A DNA stretch of 64,000 nt from Mariniphaga sediminis (GCF_003573545.1 NZ_QWET01000005.1:186001-250000), one strand, 5' to 3'; positions 1-8,345 are shown, counted from the stretch's first letter. Numbers and translations are program-made. The notes: generated by a model not told the origin, from the letters alone.

Positions 1-1
1 G

Positions 2-292
2 GTGAAAAGAAATAATGGCAATCCTAAAATAATAGATCTGGCGGTTAATTCCTTTCTCTCTCAAAAACAGTTTAATAGACGCTTCAAAGAATTTTCCGGT
101 TTCAACCCCAAAGTTTATGCGAGAATTATCCGTCTTGAATCTGCCATAAAGAGCTACCCGAATTTTCGTAACTTAACGGAGTTAGCGCATAACATTGGAT
201 ATTACGACCAGGCCCATTTTATCCGGGAGTTTAAAGAGTTAACGGGCTTTAGTCCGAGAGAATTCTGGAAGTTGAGTGAGGATAAAAGCTAA
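2..292 (+). CDS. AraC-family HTH domain, 3' end only
   Basis: C-terminal part of an AraC/XylS-type transcriptional regulator whose beginning lies before the window. The readable 96 residues hold the double helix-turn-helix: the first recognition-helix region (about residues 17-29, 'SQKQFNRRFKEFSGF') and the second ending in the family signature 'YDQAHFIREFKELTGFSP' (about 67-84). Such domains bind a promoter as a monomer or dimer, with the effector or dimerisation domain upstream. The GTG at position 2 is in frame but is probably internal, because the first HTH lacks its usual leading helix. The regulated gene and the ligand cannot be seen. Family is clear; partner and function are unknown. 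Confidence 0.85.
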   Translation: MKRNNGNPKIIDLAVNSFLSQKQFNRRFKEFSGFNPKVYARIIRLESAIKSYPNFRNLTELAHNIGYYDQAHFIREFKELTGFSPREFWKLSEDKS

Positions 293-309
293 AATGTCTA
301 TTTTTTTTA

Positions 310-348
310 CCACAGAGGGCACAGAGAAGCCGCAGAGAACCACAGAGG
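310..348. repeat. Degenerate CACAGAG-rich intergenic repeat
   Basis: The stretch contains four imperfect copies of a cacagag/cgcagag unit spaced about 8-14 bases apart. It lies in the 190-base gap between the AraC tail and the convergent DUF72 gene. Similar 'ccacagag...cacagag' runs are common intergenic clutter in environmental Bacteroidota (remembered, not searched). It is not a CRISPR: the units are far too short and there are no unique spacers. The following bases (about 395-420) carry a caatattgaat stretch of the same low-complexity style. Confidence 0.5.
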
Positions 349-483
349 TTGGTGCATATACTTTGCGCTAATGTTTTTTAAAGAAATATCCAATGTAGAA
401 CACTCAATATTGAATACCCAAAGACGGAGTTTGTTCCTCGTTGATTATTGGGGTTTGTCTTTTTTGCCAGAATATCCATTTTT

Positions 484-1362
484 TCAGAACAGGCTATCCT
501 GCCCGGGGCCTCGTACATTTAGCCCGCACCTTTCGTTTAGTTTTTTGATGAAATGGGTAGCCAGCAGCGGTGATTCTTTTTCAATATTTTGATGAATAAA
601 AAAGTACAGGTTTTCAAGACCGTTTTCAATCCACTCCGCCAGTCGTTCCACCCATTCATCCAGCCGGGAATAATCTGAAGGGTGATTGGCACCTACCCAA
701 CGCACAAAAGCGGTGGGTGTTGTAAGGCGCATGTGTAGTAAGTCGCGTCGCCCGGCAGTGTCCACAATAATATTGGTAACTTGGTTTCTCTCCAGAAAAG
801 TATACAGCTCGCTACTGATTTCCGGGTCGTTAAACCAGTTGGTATTTCGCAGTTCTACCGCCAGTGGAATACCGGCAGGAAACGATTCAACAAAATGCGT
901 TAACCGGTCGAAACTTTTGTAGGCAAAATTGTCGTGTAGTTGCAGAAAGACCATGCCCAGTTTTGTTTCAAAGTTACTGATGTTTGAGCAAAACTCTTCC
1001 ACTAACGGTTTTACGCCGTTCAGCCGTTTATAATGGCTTATGGTGTTGGTTATTTTTGGGAAAAACTTAAAATCGGCCGGTGTTTTGTCACGCCAGGTTT
1101 CCACCTGCGGTATTCCGGGAATGGAATAAAAAGTGGCGTTCATTTCGATGCTGTTAAACTGTGTGGCATAGTAGGCCAGTTCATCTTTTGTTCCGCGTGG
1201 ATAAAAACCTTTCAGGTCGTTCCGGTTCCATTTGGCACATCCTACATACACTTTCGGTTTTTCTTTGTTTTTCCGGCTGTTCAAAACGTTATGTGTTTCT
1301 ACATGGTTGACAGGCAGCGAGAAATCGACGGTTTCGGGGTGTTCAACTTTTCCAAATATCAT
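484..1362 (-). CDS. DUF72 (YecE-like) family protein
   Basis: A 292-residue protein of the DUF72/YecE family, a TIM-barrel fold of unproven biochemical role. Family marks are 'VYVGCAKWNRNDLKGFYP' near residue 38, 'FNSIEMNATFYSIP' near 69, 'KFFPKITNTISH' near 98, 'FLQLHDNF' near 139, 'LAVELRNTNWF' near 166 and 'YFFIHQNIE' near 254. The N-terminal ~35 residues precede the domain, so a later start is possible, but no better in-frame ATG is obvious. The gene is alone on its strand, converging on the AraC fragment and divergent from the aldo/keto reductase. Family assignment is firm; no function is proposed. Confidence 0.85.
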   Translation of the reverse strand: MIFGKVEHPETVDFSLPVNHVETHNVLNSRKNKEKPKVYVGCAKWNRNDLKGFYPRGTKDELAYYATQFNSIEMNATFYSIPGIPQVETWRDKTPADFKFFPKITNTISHYKRLNGVKPLVEEFCSNISNFETKLGMVFLQLHDNFAYKSFDRLTHFVESFPAGIPLAVELRNTNWFNDPEISSELYTFLERNQVTNIIVDTAGRRDLLHMRLTTPTAFVRWVGANHPSDYSRLDEWVERLAEWIENGLENLYFFIHQNIEKESPLLATHFIKKLNERCGLNVRGPGQDSLF

Positions 1363-1484
1363 ATCAGTAACTTAAGTTCTGAAAAATAACAAATTCTTTC
1401 TGAATATTGTTTTTATTGAAACTGAATGACAGTTATTTATAACGGAATTGAACAAATTTTGTAATTTTACAAAAACTCAACATC

Positions 1485-2972
1485 ATGACAATCAAAGAAA
1501 AATATCAGATTTCAAGAAGAAACTTTATAAAAGTTTCGGCGGCCACTACGGCCGGCATGTCAATGATGCCGCTGGGAGGCTGTAACGTAGAAAAAGTTCC
1601 TGCACCAATGAAACGTAAGTTCGGCAAACATGACTTTATGGTCACTACTTTGGGACTGGGTGGACAGGCATCTTTGCAGTGGACCCCCGAAGATGTGGAT
1701 CCGGTACCCATCATCCTTAAAGCATTCGATTTGGGTATCAATTATTTTGATACATCGAATCTGTATGCCGATAGCCAGCTGAATTATAACAAAGCGTTTC
1801 AGAAATTGAACCTCATTCCCGGTAAGGACAGTTACAATGCGGAACTGCGAAAATCCATCTGGCTCACCAGTAAAACAGCCATGCGCTGGGGTAACCCTGG
1901 TTGGCCTGAGCGGGAGAATGTTCGTAACTGGTCTAATGGAGAAAATGTAGAATGTGCTGTGGATGATGTCAAACGTTCCCTTACCCAGCTTTTTGGTGAC
2001 GGAAACGGCTGGTATCCTGAAGGCGCTTACCTTGATATGGTGCTGGTTCATACCCTGCACAACGAGGCTGAAATTGATGTGCTGTACGAAGGACTGGAAA
2101 CACCGCTCGATCCCGATGGGAATTTTGGGGCTTTGGTGGCTTTGCGTGATTTACGGGACGGAACAAACCTGACCGGCATGAATCCGAAAAACGAGAAGTT
2201 GATCAAGCATATCGGGTTTTCAGGGCACAACAACCCTCCGGCCATGATTGACATGATTCAGCGCGATGAATGGGGAATTCTGGATGGGATGCTGGTTGCT
2301 ATCAATGCAAACGATCGGCTGATGTTTAACATGCAGCACAATGTAATTCCGGTTGCTGAGGCTAAAGGCCTGGGGATTATCGGCATGAAAGCTTTTGCCG
2401 ATGCGGCCATGTACCACAAAGAATCCCGGTGGTCCAGAAATCCGGAGGATGTGTACAGGCAGGTGGGAGAACCTGGGCTACCCAGCCGCCCGCTTATTGA
2501 GTACTCTTTAACTACACCGGGAGTACATACGCTGATTATTGGAATTGGGCAAATTGACGAAGATCCGATGAAATGTCAGTTGGTGCAGAATTTATATGCA
2601 TCTCAGATCGAACCAGATGGCCTTACTGACGAAGAACGCTTAAAAATTGAACAGCTGGCCGCGAATGCAAAAGATGGAAAAACAAACTATTTTCAAATGG
2701 GAAAAGAGGAGTTTGTAGCTGGTCCGCGGATGTTGAAAAAAGAAGAAAAGGCAGGTAAAAATGTGTTTTCCTGGCAAACTGCTTTTGCAGGAGATGAACC
2801 TATTTCCCATTACGAAGTATTGATTGACGGACAGGTTGCCGGAACCGTTAAACACAAACCACAAACGCTTAAAAGTAAGCCGTTTGTTTTTGAAACAGAT
2901 AAGTCAGGTGCTGAAGTTTTAGTAGCAGCTATTGACAAAACAGGAAACAGGATGCAGGCAAAACTTGTATGA
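1485..2972 (+). CDS. Tat-exported aldo/keto reductase
   Basis: A 495-residue NADPH-dependent aldo/keto reductase with a twin-arginine signal: 'SRRNFIKVSA' at residues 10-19, a hydrophobic stretch, then 'PLGGC' (about 29-33), which could be a lipobox. The predicted location is therefore periplasmic or membrane-anchored after folding with cofactor in the cytoplasm. The AKR barrel covers about residues 45-400 ('LGLGGQASLQW', 'GINYFDTSNLYADSQ', 'IGFSGHNNP', 'GIIGMKAFAD'). The last ~80 residues ('FSWQTAFAGDEPISHYEVLIDG' region) look like a small fibronectin-III-like beta domain. The catalytic barrel is clear, the substrate unknown. It is a single-gene unit closed by a strong terminator. Confidence 0.85.
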   Translation: MTIKEKYQISRRNFIKVSAATTAGMSMMPLGGCNVEKVPAPMKRKFGKHDFMVTTLGLGGQASLQWTPEDVDPVPIILKAFDLGINYFDTSNLYADSQLNYNKAFQKLNLIPGKDSYNAELRKSIWLTSKTAMRWGNPGWPERENVRNWSNGENVECAVDDVKRSLTQLFGDGNGWYPEGAYLDMVLVHTLHNEAEIDVLYEGLETPLDPDGNFGALVALRDLRDGTNLTGMNPKNEKLIKHIGFSGHNNPPAMIDMIQRDEWGILDGMLVAINANDRLMFNMQHNVIPVAEAKGLGIIGMKAFADAAMYHKESRWSRNPEDVYRQVGEPGLPSRPLIEYSLTTPGVHTLIIGIGQIDEDPMKCQLVQNLYASQIEPDGLTDEERLKIEQLAANAKDGKTNYFQMGKEEFVAGPRMLKKEEKAGKNVFSWQTAFAGDEPISHYEVLIDGQVAGTVKHKPQTLKSKPFVFETDKSGAEVLVAAIDKTGNRMQAKLV

Positions 2973-2999
2973 TAATAGGCTGATAAGTATGTTGAAAAT

Positions 3000-3033
3000 C
3001 CGTAGAGAAAACAATTCCCTACGGTTTTTTTTT
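3000..3033 (+). terminator. Rho-independent terminator after aldo/keto reductase
   Basis: A stem ccgtagag / ccctacgg (8 positions, one A-C mismatch) with a 9-base A-rich loop is followed directly by a run of nine T. It begins 27 bases after the aldo/keto reductase stop codon. This is the clearest terminator in the window and separates the reductase from the pyrophosphatase gene. Confidence 0.85.
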
Positions 3034-3089
3034 GAAATTTTGAACCAAATCAGGTTTGAAGGGTTCAACTACCAAACAAAAAATATAAA

Positions 3090-3755
3090 ATGGCAGACAG
3101 ACTTTCCGATCCGATTGGCCGGCTAATGGGGTTGCGTTATAAATCGCATCCATGGCACGGCGTATTTATTGGCAGAAATGCACCTAAAGAGCTGACCGCT
3201 TTTATTGAAGTGGTTTCTACAGATACCGTAAAGTATGAAATTGACAAAGACAGTGGTTACCTGCGGGTAGATCGTCCCCAAAAATTTTCCAACGTTATTC
3301 CGGCGCTTTACGGATTTATTCCTCAAACCTTTTGTGGAGAAAAGGTAGGTGCATTTTGCAATAAGAAAACGGGTCGGACCGACATTAAAGGGGATGGTGA
3401 TCCGGTTGATATTTGCGTTCTTACGGAAAAGACACTGGCTCATGGTGACTTGTTGGTGAATGCGCGTCCTATTGGCGGTTTCCGGATGATTGACGGAAAC
3501 CAGGCCGATGATAAGATAATTGCTGTTCTTATGAATGATACTGTTTACGGACATTTTAAAGAGCTTGAAGAAGTCCCGAAGATTGTAATCCAGCGACTGG
3601 AGCACTATTTTTTAACCTACAAAGACATGCCCGGTCAGGACAGCAATACGGAGATTGCTGCAACTTACGGTTCTTCCGAAGCCTATGAAGTTATCAGGTA
3701 TTCCATGGAAGATTACAATGTGAAATTTGATAACCTGGGGAAATTACTTTCTTAG
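3090..3755 (+). CDS. ppa: Inorganic pyrophosphatase, family I
   Basis: Soluble Mg2+-dependent hydrolase that splits pyrophosphate into two phosphates and pulls forward nucleic-acid, tRNA-charging and nucleotide-sugar reactions. The 221-residue protein carries the family I core: 'YEIDKDSGYLRVDRP' (about 50-64), 'NVIPALYGFIPQTF' (about 68-81), and the metal-binding signature 'DGDPVDICVL' (about 105-114), followed by 'MIDGNQADDKIIAV'. It is longer than the ~175-residue E. coli enzyme, as is usual for the Bacteroidota form, with extra N-terminal and C-terminal segments. The start gives a clean N-terminus 55 bases after the terminator. Its last four bases overlap the end of convergent folA. Confidence 0.93.
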   Translation: MADRLSDPIGRLMGLRYKSHPWHGVFIGRNAPKELTAFIEVVSTDTVKYEIDKDSGYLRVDRPQKFSNVIPALYGFIPQTFCGEKVGAFCNKKTGRTDIKGDGDPVDICVLTEKTLAHGDLLVNARPIGGFRMIDGNQADDKIIAVLMNDTVYGHFKELEEVPKIVIQRLEHYFLTYKDMPGQDSNTEIAATYGSSEAYEVIRYSMEDYNVKFDNLGKLLS

Positions 3756-4243
3756 CGCTCCAGGTTCAAATAGGAATAGCGAAACCCGTTTTTCTCATCG
3801 AATAAATCTTCACGCGAAGTTTCCCTCCACTCGGGAAAGTTAATTTCAGGGAAATATATATCGGCCTCGAAAGGTTGATGCACCACGGTCAGGTAAAGTT
3901 TCCCGGCCAGCGGATAAAACTGTTTATACACCATGCCGCCGCCAATAACAAAAGCTTCTTTTTCGTTTTTTACCTTTTCAATGGCTTCTTCAATGGAAAA
4001 AACCATTTCGCAGCCGGGAAAATTATCATCGGGCTTATCTGTAATAACAATATGGCGGCGATTGGGAAGCGGCCATTTTGGGAGCGAGAGCAGCGTGTTT
4101 CTCCCCATGATGAGACTATGTCCCGTGGTGATTTCCTTAAACCGTTTTAGGTCGGTGGGTAAATGAAAAAGCAGATCGTTGTTTTTTCCGATGGCAAAAT
4201 TCTCGGCTATGGCAACAATGATGGATATGTTTTTATGAATCAT
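3752..4243 (-). CDS. folA: Dihydrofolate reductase
   Basis: Reduces dihydrofolate to tetrahydrofolate with NADPH, regenerating the cofactor that the neighbouring thymidylate synthase consumes. The 163-residue reading starts at ATG 4243 ('MIHKNISIIVAIAENFAIG'), which matches the normal DHFR N-terminus; an ATG 24 bases upstream would add eight residues. Visible family marks are 'AIGKNNDLLFHLPTDLKRF' (substrate-binding loop and helix B, with Asp in the catalytic position), 'GRNTLLSLP', 'IVITDKPD' and 'AFVIGGGMVYKQF'. The start codon lies inside the last codons of the DUF1016 gene (11-base overlap), so translation is probably coupled. A decayed second folA 5' end lies at 5350-5427. Confidence 0.95.
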   Translation of the reverse strand: MIHKNISIIVAIAENFAIGKNNDLLFHLPTDLKRFKEITTGHSLIMGRNTLLSLPKWPLPNRRHIVITDKPDDNFPGCEMVFSIEEAIEKVKNEKEAFVIGGGMVYKQFYPLAGKLYLTVVHQPFEADIYFPEINFPEWRETSREDLFDEKNGFRYSYLNLER

Positions 4244-5264
4244 GATTTTTAATTCTTTTTTGTTCAATATGTTCTTTTGCTTCTAATAATGCGATGTGCA
4301 GTCTTTCTTCGAGTAAATGTTTGGGCGGCAGTTCTGTCCAGTATTCGGCAACAACAATACCATCTTTATGCATTTCAAGAAGTTCTACCTGTTCCCTGCT
4401 GCTTTCAGCACACAGAATTAACCCTATTGGTTTTTCTTCTCCTTCCTGTCGTTCGTATCGGTTAAGCCATTTTAAATACAGTTCCATCTGACCTTTGTCT
4501 TTCGCATGAAATTTACCTATTTTCAGATCGATAGCAATAAGTCTTTTTAGCTTTCTGTGAAAGAACAGTAGGTCAAGGTAGTAGTCTTCCCCATCAATAA
4601 TCATACGTTTTTGCCGTTCAATAAAGGAAAAGCCTTTGCCAATTTCCAAAATAAATGATTCCAGCTCTTTGAGAATAGCCATTTCAATATCTTTTTCAAG
4701 ATAGCCTTCTTTTAATCCCAAAAAGTCGAGCAGGTAAGGATCCTTAAAAGTATTGAAGGGAATCTCACTACTTTGGGTAAGTTGAACATTTACTATAGCC
4801 GTTCGTTCAAAATTTTTGGTGGCAATTTGTTTTCGGAGTTCTCGGATGCCCAGCCCCTGCTGCGCCGAATTTTGTGCATAAAATAGTTTCGCTTCCATTG
4901 TTTTCAGAGGCAATAGTTCTATAAAATGCGACCAACTTAGTTTTTGCGATAATGTTTCTATAGTCTGAATATCGGAAAACTGTTCTGCAAATTGCATCAT
5001 CCGGCGTAAATTTCGTTCTTCAAAGCTTCGTCCGTATTTCTCTTTCAATTTTGTCGACACTGTCGACACAATTTCCTTTCCATATTCAGCCCTTTTGTTT
5101 TGAAGGATATGTTTGTTCATACGGTAGCCTACTTGCCAATACAGCGCAACCAAATTACTGTTGGCATATGCCGCTACTTGTTTTTTGCTTTCTTCAATAA
5201 TTTTGGATAGCTCACCGAATAAATCTTCCGGCTGTAAATGTGTATTTACTTTATTTAACGGCAT
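4233..5264 (-). CDS. DUF1016/YhcG-family PDDEXK nuclease-like protein
   Basis: A 343-residue protein of the DUF1016 (YhcG) family. The N-terminal domain (about residues 10-150: 'LVALYWQVGYRMNKHI', 'YGKEIVSTVSTKLKEKYG', 'LRRMMQFAEQF', 'SWSHFIELLPLK') is followed by a PDDEXK-type nuclease fold (about 195-330) with 'DYYLDLLFFHRKLKRLIAIDLK', in which the Asp and the Asp-x-Lys fit the catalytic triad. Family members are scattered accessory genes, often near restriction or toxin loci; their substrate is not established. Here it sits alone between thyA and folA and overlaps the folA start. The intergenic folA remnant just upstream suggests that it arrived by recombination at folA. Confidence 0.85.
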   Translation of the reverse strand: MPLNKVNTHLQPEDLFGELSKIIEESKKQVAAYANSNLVALYWQVGYRMNKHILQNKRAEYGKEIVSTVSTKLKEKYGRSFEERNLRRMMQFAEQFSDIQTIETLSQKLSWSHFIELLPLKTMEAKLFYAQNSAQQGLGIRELRKQIATKNFERTAIVNVQLTQSSEIPFNTFKDPYLLDFLGLKEGYLEKDIEMAILKELESFILEIGKGFSFIERQKRMIIDGEDYYLDLLFFHRKLKRLIAIDLKIGKFHAKDKGQMELYLKWLNRYERQEGEEKPIGLILCAESSREQVELLEMHKDGIVVAEYWTELPPKHLLEERLHIALLEAKEHIEQKRIKNHDS

Positions 5265-5349
5265 ATTAAAAGTATAGTTTTACTCAGAAAAATTAAAAGT
5301 AATACTATTTTTTACAAAATATTGAACCAAAGAATTTTAATCGTCACGG

Positions 5350-5427
5350 GTTGATGGGTAGATGAAAAAACAGATTGTTGCTTTTTCGACGGTGAAATTC
5401 TAGGCTTTGGACACAATGGAGAGTCAT
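5350..5427 (-). pseudogene. Decayed folA 5'-end remnant
   Basis: Reading leftward from an ATG at 5427, 12 bases after the thyA stop, the sequence aligns by eye with the first ~30 codons of intact folA. The 61-base stretch 5350-5410 matches about 80 percent of 4151-4212. The copy is dead: the codon for Glu of 'AIAENF' is TAG, one base is missing in the middle, and the homology stops before the DUF1016 gene begins. The same segment thus brackets the DUF1016 gene on both sides, once intact and once broken. The layout suggests the original order was thyA-folA and that DUF1016 plus a new folA replaced most of the old one. Confidence 0.8.
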
Positions 5428-5438
5428 TTTATAAAAGT

Positions 5439-6233
5439 TTAGACAGCTACTTTTCCTTTAATATGGGGATGCGACTGGTAACCCGATAGTTCAAAGTCGT
5501 TGTATGTAAAATCGAAAATGTTTTTCACTTCCGGGTTGATTTTCATTGTGGGAAGTGGATACGGTTCCCGTGTCAGCTGTAGCTTTACCTGCTCCATATG
5601 GTTGGAATAAATATGAACATCGCCTAAGGTGTGGATAAAGTCGCCTGGTTGCAGGTCGGTTACCTGAGCCATCATCATCGTTAGCAGTGCGTAAGAGGCT
5701 ATGTTGAATGGCACGCCAAGAAAAACGTCAGCACTGCGCTGGTATAACAGGCATGAAAGTTTGCCGTTGGCCACATAAAAATGGAACAATATGTGGCAGG
5801 GAGGCAGGTTCATTTTGTCAAGCTCCCCAACGTTCCAGGCGCTGACAATGTGCCTCCGCGATTCCGGATTGTTTTTGATAGAGTCGATTACATTGCTGAT
5901 TTGATCAATGTGTTTCCCGTCGGGGGTAGGCCACGAACGCCACTGGTACCCGTAAATGTGGCCAAGGTCGCCATTTTCATCGGCCCATTCGTTCCAGATG
6001 CGTACACCGTTTTCCTGCAAATATTTTATATTGGTATCGCCTGTCAGAAACCACAATAATTCGTGGATGATGGATTTCAGGTGTAGTTTTTTTGTTGTCA
6101 CAAGTGGAAAACCTTTACTTAGATCAAACCGCATCTGGTGACCAAACATGCTGGTGGTACCGGTTCCTGTCCGGTCCTTTTTTTCGACTCCATTTTCCAG
6201 AATGGTTTCCAAAAGGTGCAAATATTGTTTCAT
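5439..6233 (-). CDS. thyA: Thymidylate synthase
   Basis: Converts dUMP and methylene-tetrahydrofolate to dTMP and dihydrofolate. The 264 residues match the E. coli length exactly. Visible marks are '[21 protein letters not shown]' region at 18-38, '[16 protein letters not shown]', '[12 protein letters not shown]', the catalytic cysteine in '[12 protein letters not shown]' (Cys near 146), '[22 protein letters not shown]' and 'IKGKVAV' at the C-terminus. It is the first gene of a leftward unit with DUF1016 and folA, the usual thyA-folA pairing interrupted by an insertion. A TAnnTTTG-like element lies about 75 bases upstream. Confidence 0.96.
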   Translation of the reverse strand: MKQYLHLLETILENGVEKKDRTGTGTTSMFGHQMRFDLSKGFPLVTTKKLHLKSIIHELLWFLTGDTNIKYLQENGVRIWNEWADENGDLGHIYGYQWRSWPTPDGKHIDQISNVIDSIKNNPESRRHIVSAWNVGELDKMNLPPCHILFHFYVANGKLSCLLYQRSADVFLGVPFNIASYALLTMMMAQVTDLQPGDFIHTLGDVHIYSNHMEQVKLQLTREPYPLPTMKINPEVKNIFDFTYNDFELSGYQSHPHIKGKVAV

Positions 6234-6554
6234 TTTTTATTGTTTTATATCCGCTTTACGGGTTTCTTAATTTACTCCCAAAAGAAGAAACCTTGTTTTT
6301 ATCCCTTGCAAAAATAAACAATCGATATACTTCGTTTTCATTTAAACACATAGAAATATTCACAGATGTTGATTTGTTCGGTTAAAAACTTTTTTTAAAC
6401 CTGAAATTTATAAAGATGTATTGTATGCCATCAGGAGAACCGCAGTGAATGAAAAATTTTAACGGTTTTCTTTTTGGTGACATATCGCCCGAAATAATTA
6501 TTTTTAACCAGTGAAGTCAACACTTCTGTGTTGTACGGTCATAAAATAATAAAT
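6234..6554. other. Divergent intergenic region thyA / HU-SPOR gene
   Basis: These 321 bases between two divergent genes are AT-rich and hold no convincing gene. A thyA promoter-like box is listed separately. A weak stem (gaaccg...cggttt, about 6437-6469) is present but too poor to call. No clear promoter for the rightward gene was found, although 'aaataatta' and 'gtgaagtcaacac' motifs precede it. Confidence 0.5.
6309..6316 (-). promoter_or_regulatory. Bacteroidota -7-like box before thyA
   Basis: Read leftward, the box is TATTTTTG, fitting the Bacteroidota -7 consensus TAnnTTTG, about 75 bases before the thyA start. The 13 bases gcaaaaataaaca around it recur before efp (16596-16608). No good -33 TTTG partner is at the right spacing, so confidence is limited. 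Confidence 0.4.
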
Positions 6555-7715
6555 ATGAACTTAGGTAAATATATTCAGACGCTTTTATTGGAGCATGAAA
6601 CTGTGATTGTTCCCGGACTTGGTGCATTTATTTCAAAATATAAACCTGCTGAACCCGATGAGGAATCCGGGGAAATGCTGCCGCCATCCAAAGAAATTTT
6701 GTTCGATCCGAAAATTCAGAATAACGATGGTTTGCTTACAGGCCAGGTAGCAGAGCAGGAAGAGGTGTCGAATTATGAAGCCCTGAAAAGAATTAAAGAA
6801 ACGTGCGAGGATATTATTTTTCGGCTCGATAAAGGGGAAAGGGTAACGCTTGAGGGTGCAGGTGTTTTGTTCTATGATGAGAGCCGGGAAATCCGGTTTG
6901 AATCATCAGGTGAAGAAAATCTGTTGCTGGATGCTTTTGGATTGGAAGCTACCTCATTAACAGGTGAGCCTGAAAATATTCAGGAAAAAAAGGCAGAAAA
7001 CGGACTTGAAACGGAAGCGGAGGAGAAGGAAGGAACAGTACCAGATGAGTTGGGGGCTGAATCGGTGCCGGAAGAAGAAACGGAACCTTCACCGGTTTAC
7101 GAGCCGTTTTTTAATGAACCATATGAGCCGTATAAAAAGAAAAAGAGGGGTTGGTTATGGTTTCTGATACTTTTAATTCCGCTTATTGCTGCTGGTATTT
7201 ATTTTTTTATGCTGAAAGAAGAAGCGGAGGAACAGCAGCCAGAGGTGGATATTACGGTGGAACCGGCGCCTGCCGAAGCACAAAAACCGGAAGAAAGGAA
7301 CCCGGAGGGGCAGAACCATGAGGGAAGCGGCGCTTCCGCTCTTGCTACGGATGGACTGGATACCTCCGGTCAAGGCACTGCAAATACTGTTGCTGCAGCG
7401 GATGATTCTGTTTCAGTACAAAGTTACGACCAGGTGAATATTCCGAAAGCAGGTATCGACTCTTCCTTAATGATTAAACCCGATATGTCAAAGTTTTATC
7501 TTGTGGGAGGAAGTTTTAAAGAGCCGGGAAATGCAGAGAAATATCTTCAGTTTCTGAACCGTGAGGGATACAAACCATTTCATTTGGGGAAACACGGAAG
7601 TTTCTATATTGTCGGAATTGAGACTTTTGAAAAGGAAAGGGAGGCCTTTTCTGCACAAATCGAATTTTTGGAAAAATATCCTGAGTCAGGGGTGTGGATA
7701 TTTAATCTGGATTAG
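6555..7715 (+). CDS. CCDC81-type HU domain / SPOR domain membrane protein
   Basis: A 386-residue envelope protein from ATG 6555 ('MNLGKYIQTLLL'). Residues ~1-110 form the prokaryotic CCDC81-like HU domain ('VIVPGLGAFISKY', 'NNDGLLTGQVAEQE', 'LEGAGVLFYDE'), a DNA-binding-like fold adapted to cell-envelope proteins. An acidic Glu-rich linker (~125-190) leads to a basic flank 'KKKKRG' and one membrane helix (about 196-217, 'WLWFLILLIPLIAAGIYFFM'). A long low-complexity Pro/Glu/Ala stretch follows, then a C-terminal SPOR domain (~310-385, 'KFYLVGGSFKEPGNAEKYL') that in other proteins binds denuded peptidoglycan at division sites. Likely topology is cytoplasmic HU, periplasmic SPOR. Role in septal envelope organisation is inferred. 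Confidence 0.85.
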   Translation: MNLGKYIQTLLLEHETVIVPGLGAFISKYKPAEPDEESGEMLPPSKEILFDPKIQNNDGLLTGQVAEQEEVSNYEALKRIKETCEDIIFRLDKGERVTLEGAGVLFYDESREIRFESSGEENLLLDAFGLEATSLTGEPENIQEKKAENGLETEAEEKEGTVPDELGAESVPEEETEPSPVYEPFFNEPYEPYKKKKRGWLWFLILLIPLIAAGIYFFMLKEEAEEQQPEVDITVEPAPAEAQKPEERNPEGQNHEGSGASALATDGLDTSGQGTANTVAAADDSVSVQSYDQVNIPKAGIDSSLMIKPDMSKFYLVGGSFKEPGNAEKYLQFLNREGYKPFHLGKHGSFYIVGIETFEKEREAFSAQIEFLEKYPESGVWIFNLD

Positions 7716-7858
7716 AATTATTTACGGGCCTGAATTCGAATTAAAATGAATTCATCCGGAGAACAATTTAAAGAAAAAGAGTAGATTGGAAATGCAACGT
7801 TTTTTAATTTTCAATGTTTTGATAGTAATAGTATCTAAAAGGAAGTCTGTTTTTAATA

Positions 7859-8317
7859 ATGTATGAGAGAATGGTTTCCAACCCCGGCGGACTGCCCAAA
7901 GGTATGCCTGAAAAGGATTTTGGGAAATACAGTCTTGCCAGAAATGCAATACTGGCGAATCTTATGCAACGTGCCGGTTATATTGAGAAACTGGGTACAG
8001 GAATTACACGTATAAAACAGGAAGTTAGGAAAGCAGGCTTGCCTGAAGTGATCTTCCACTACAATTATTTTTTTGCCGTAGAGTTTCTAAGGGCGAAAAA
8101 AAGGATAAAAGGTTCGGAGAAAAGTTCGGAGAAAAGTTCGGAGAAAATTTTAAGGTTAATTTCGGAGAATAAATATATTACTGCCGAGGAACTTGCCCGG
8201 GAGCTGGGGATAACCCAAAGAGCAGTAGAAAAGAATCTTGCTAATCTTAAAAGAAATGGCGGAATTGATAGGATTGGTCCCGATAAAGGAGGATACTGGA
8301 AAATTATAAAAGAGTAG
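7859..8317 (+). pseudogene. 5'-truncated AlbA/ATPase-type transcriptional regulator
   Basis: The 152 readable residues match only the C-terminal third of a Schlafen AlbA_2 / HATPase_c_4 regulator. 'MVSNPGGLPKGM' is the end of the ATPase-like region, 'LARNAILANLMQRAGYIEKLGTGI' is the conserved following helix, and a winged HTH comes at the C-terminus (about 95-150, 'ITAEELARELGITQRAVEKNLANL'). The AlbA DNA-binding part is absent: an in-frame TAG lies 30 bases before the ATG, and the 140 bases before it show no remnant. The fragment could still be made as a small HTH protein, but truncation of a ~450-residue ancestor is more likely. A three-copy 12-base tandem repeat lies in the linker. Confidence 0.75.
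8112..8147 (+). repeat. 3 x 12-base in-frame tandem repeat
   Basis: Three perfect copies of gttcggagaaaa encode a Ser-Glu-Lys-Ser type linker between the ATPase-like tail and the winged HTH of the truncated regulator. Because the unit is a multiple of three, copy-number change would alter linker length without a frameshift. Confidence 0.85.
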
Positions 8318-8345
8318 GATTGAAAAACATATAAAATTTCATGAC

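Noticed and set aside
310-348. Short repeated cacagag units looked at as a possible CRISPR
   Set aside because: Units are 7-8 bases with no regular spacers and no cas genes nearby; it is ordinary low-complexity intergenic DNA.
371-592. Rightward 73-codon open frame
   Set aside because: It overlaps the 3' end of the DUF72 gene on the other strand, has no recognisable domain, and reads as a shadow of that gene plus AT-rich spacer.
2932-3126. Rightward 64-codon open frame spanning the terminator and the start of ppa
   Set aside because: It runs through a strong terminator and overlaps two real genes in other frames; no homology pattern is visible.
4233-5264. DUF1016 gene considered as part of a restriction-modification or toxin system
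   Set aside because: No methylase, specificity subunit or antitoxin gene is adjacent; neighbours are thyA and folA.
6437-6469. Weak stem upstream of the HU/SPOR gene considered as a riboswitch or terminator
   Set aside because: Only five clean base pairs, no T tract, no recognisable aptamer motif.
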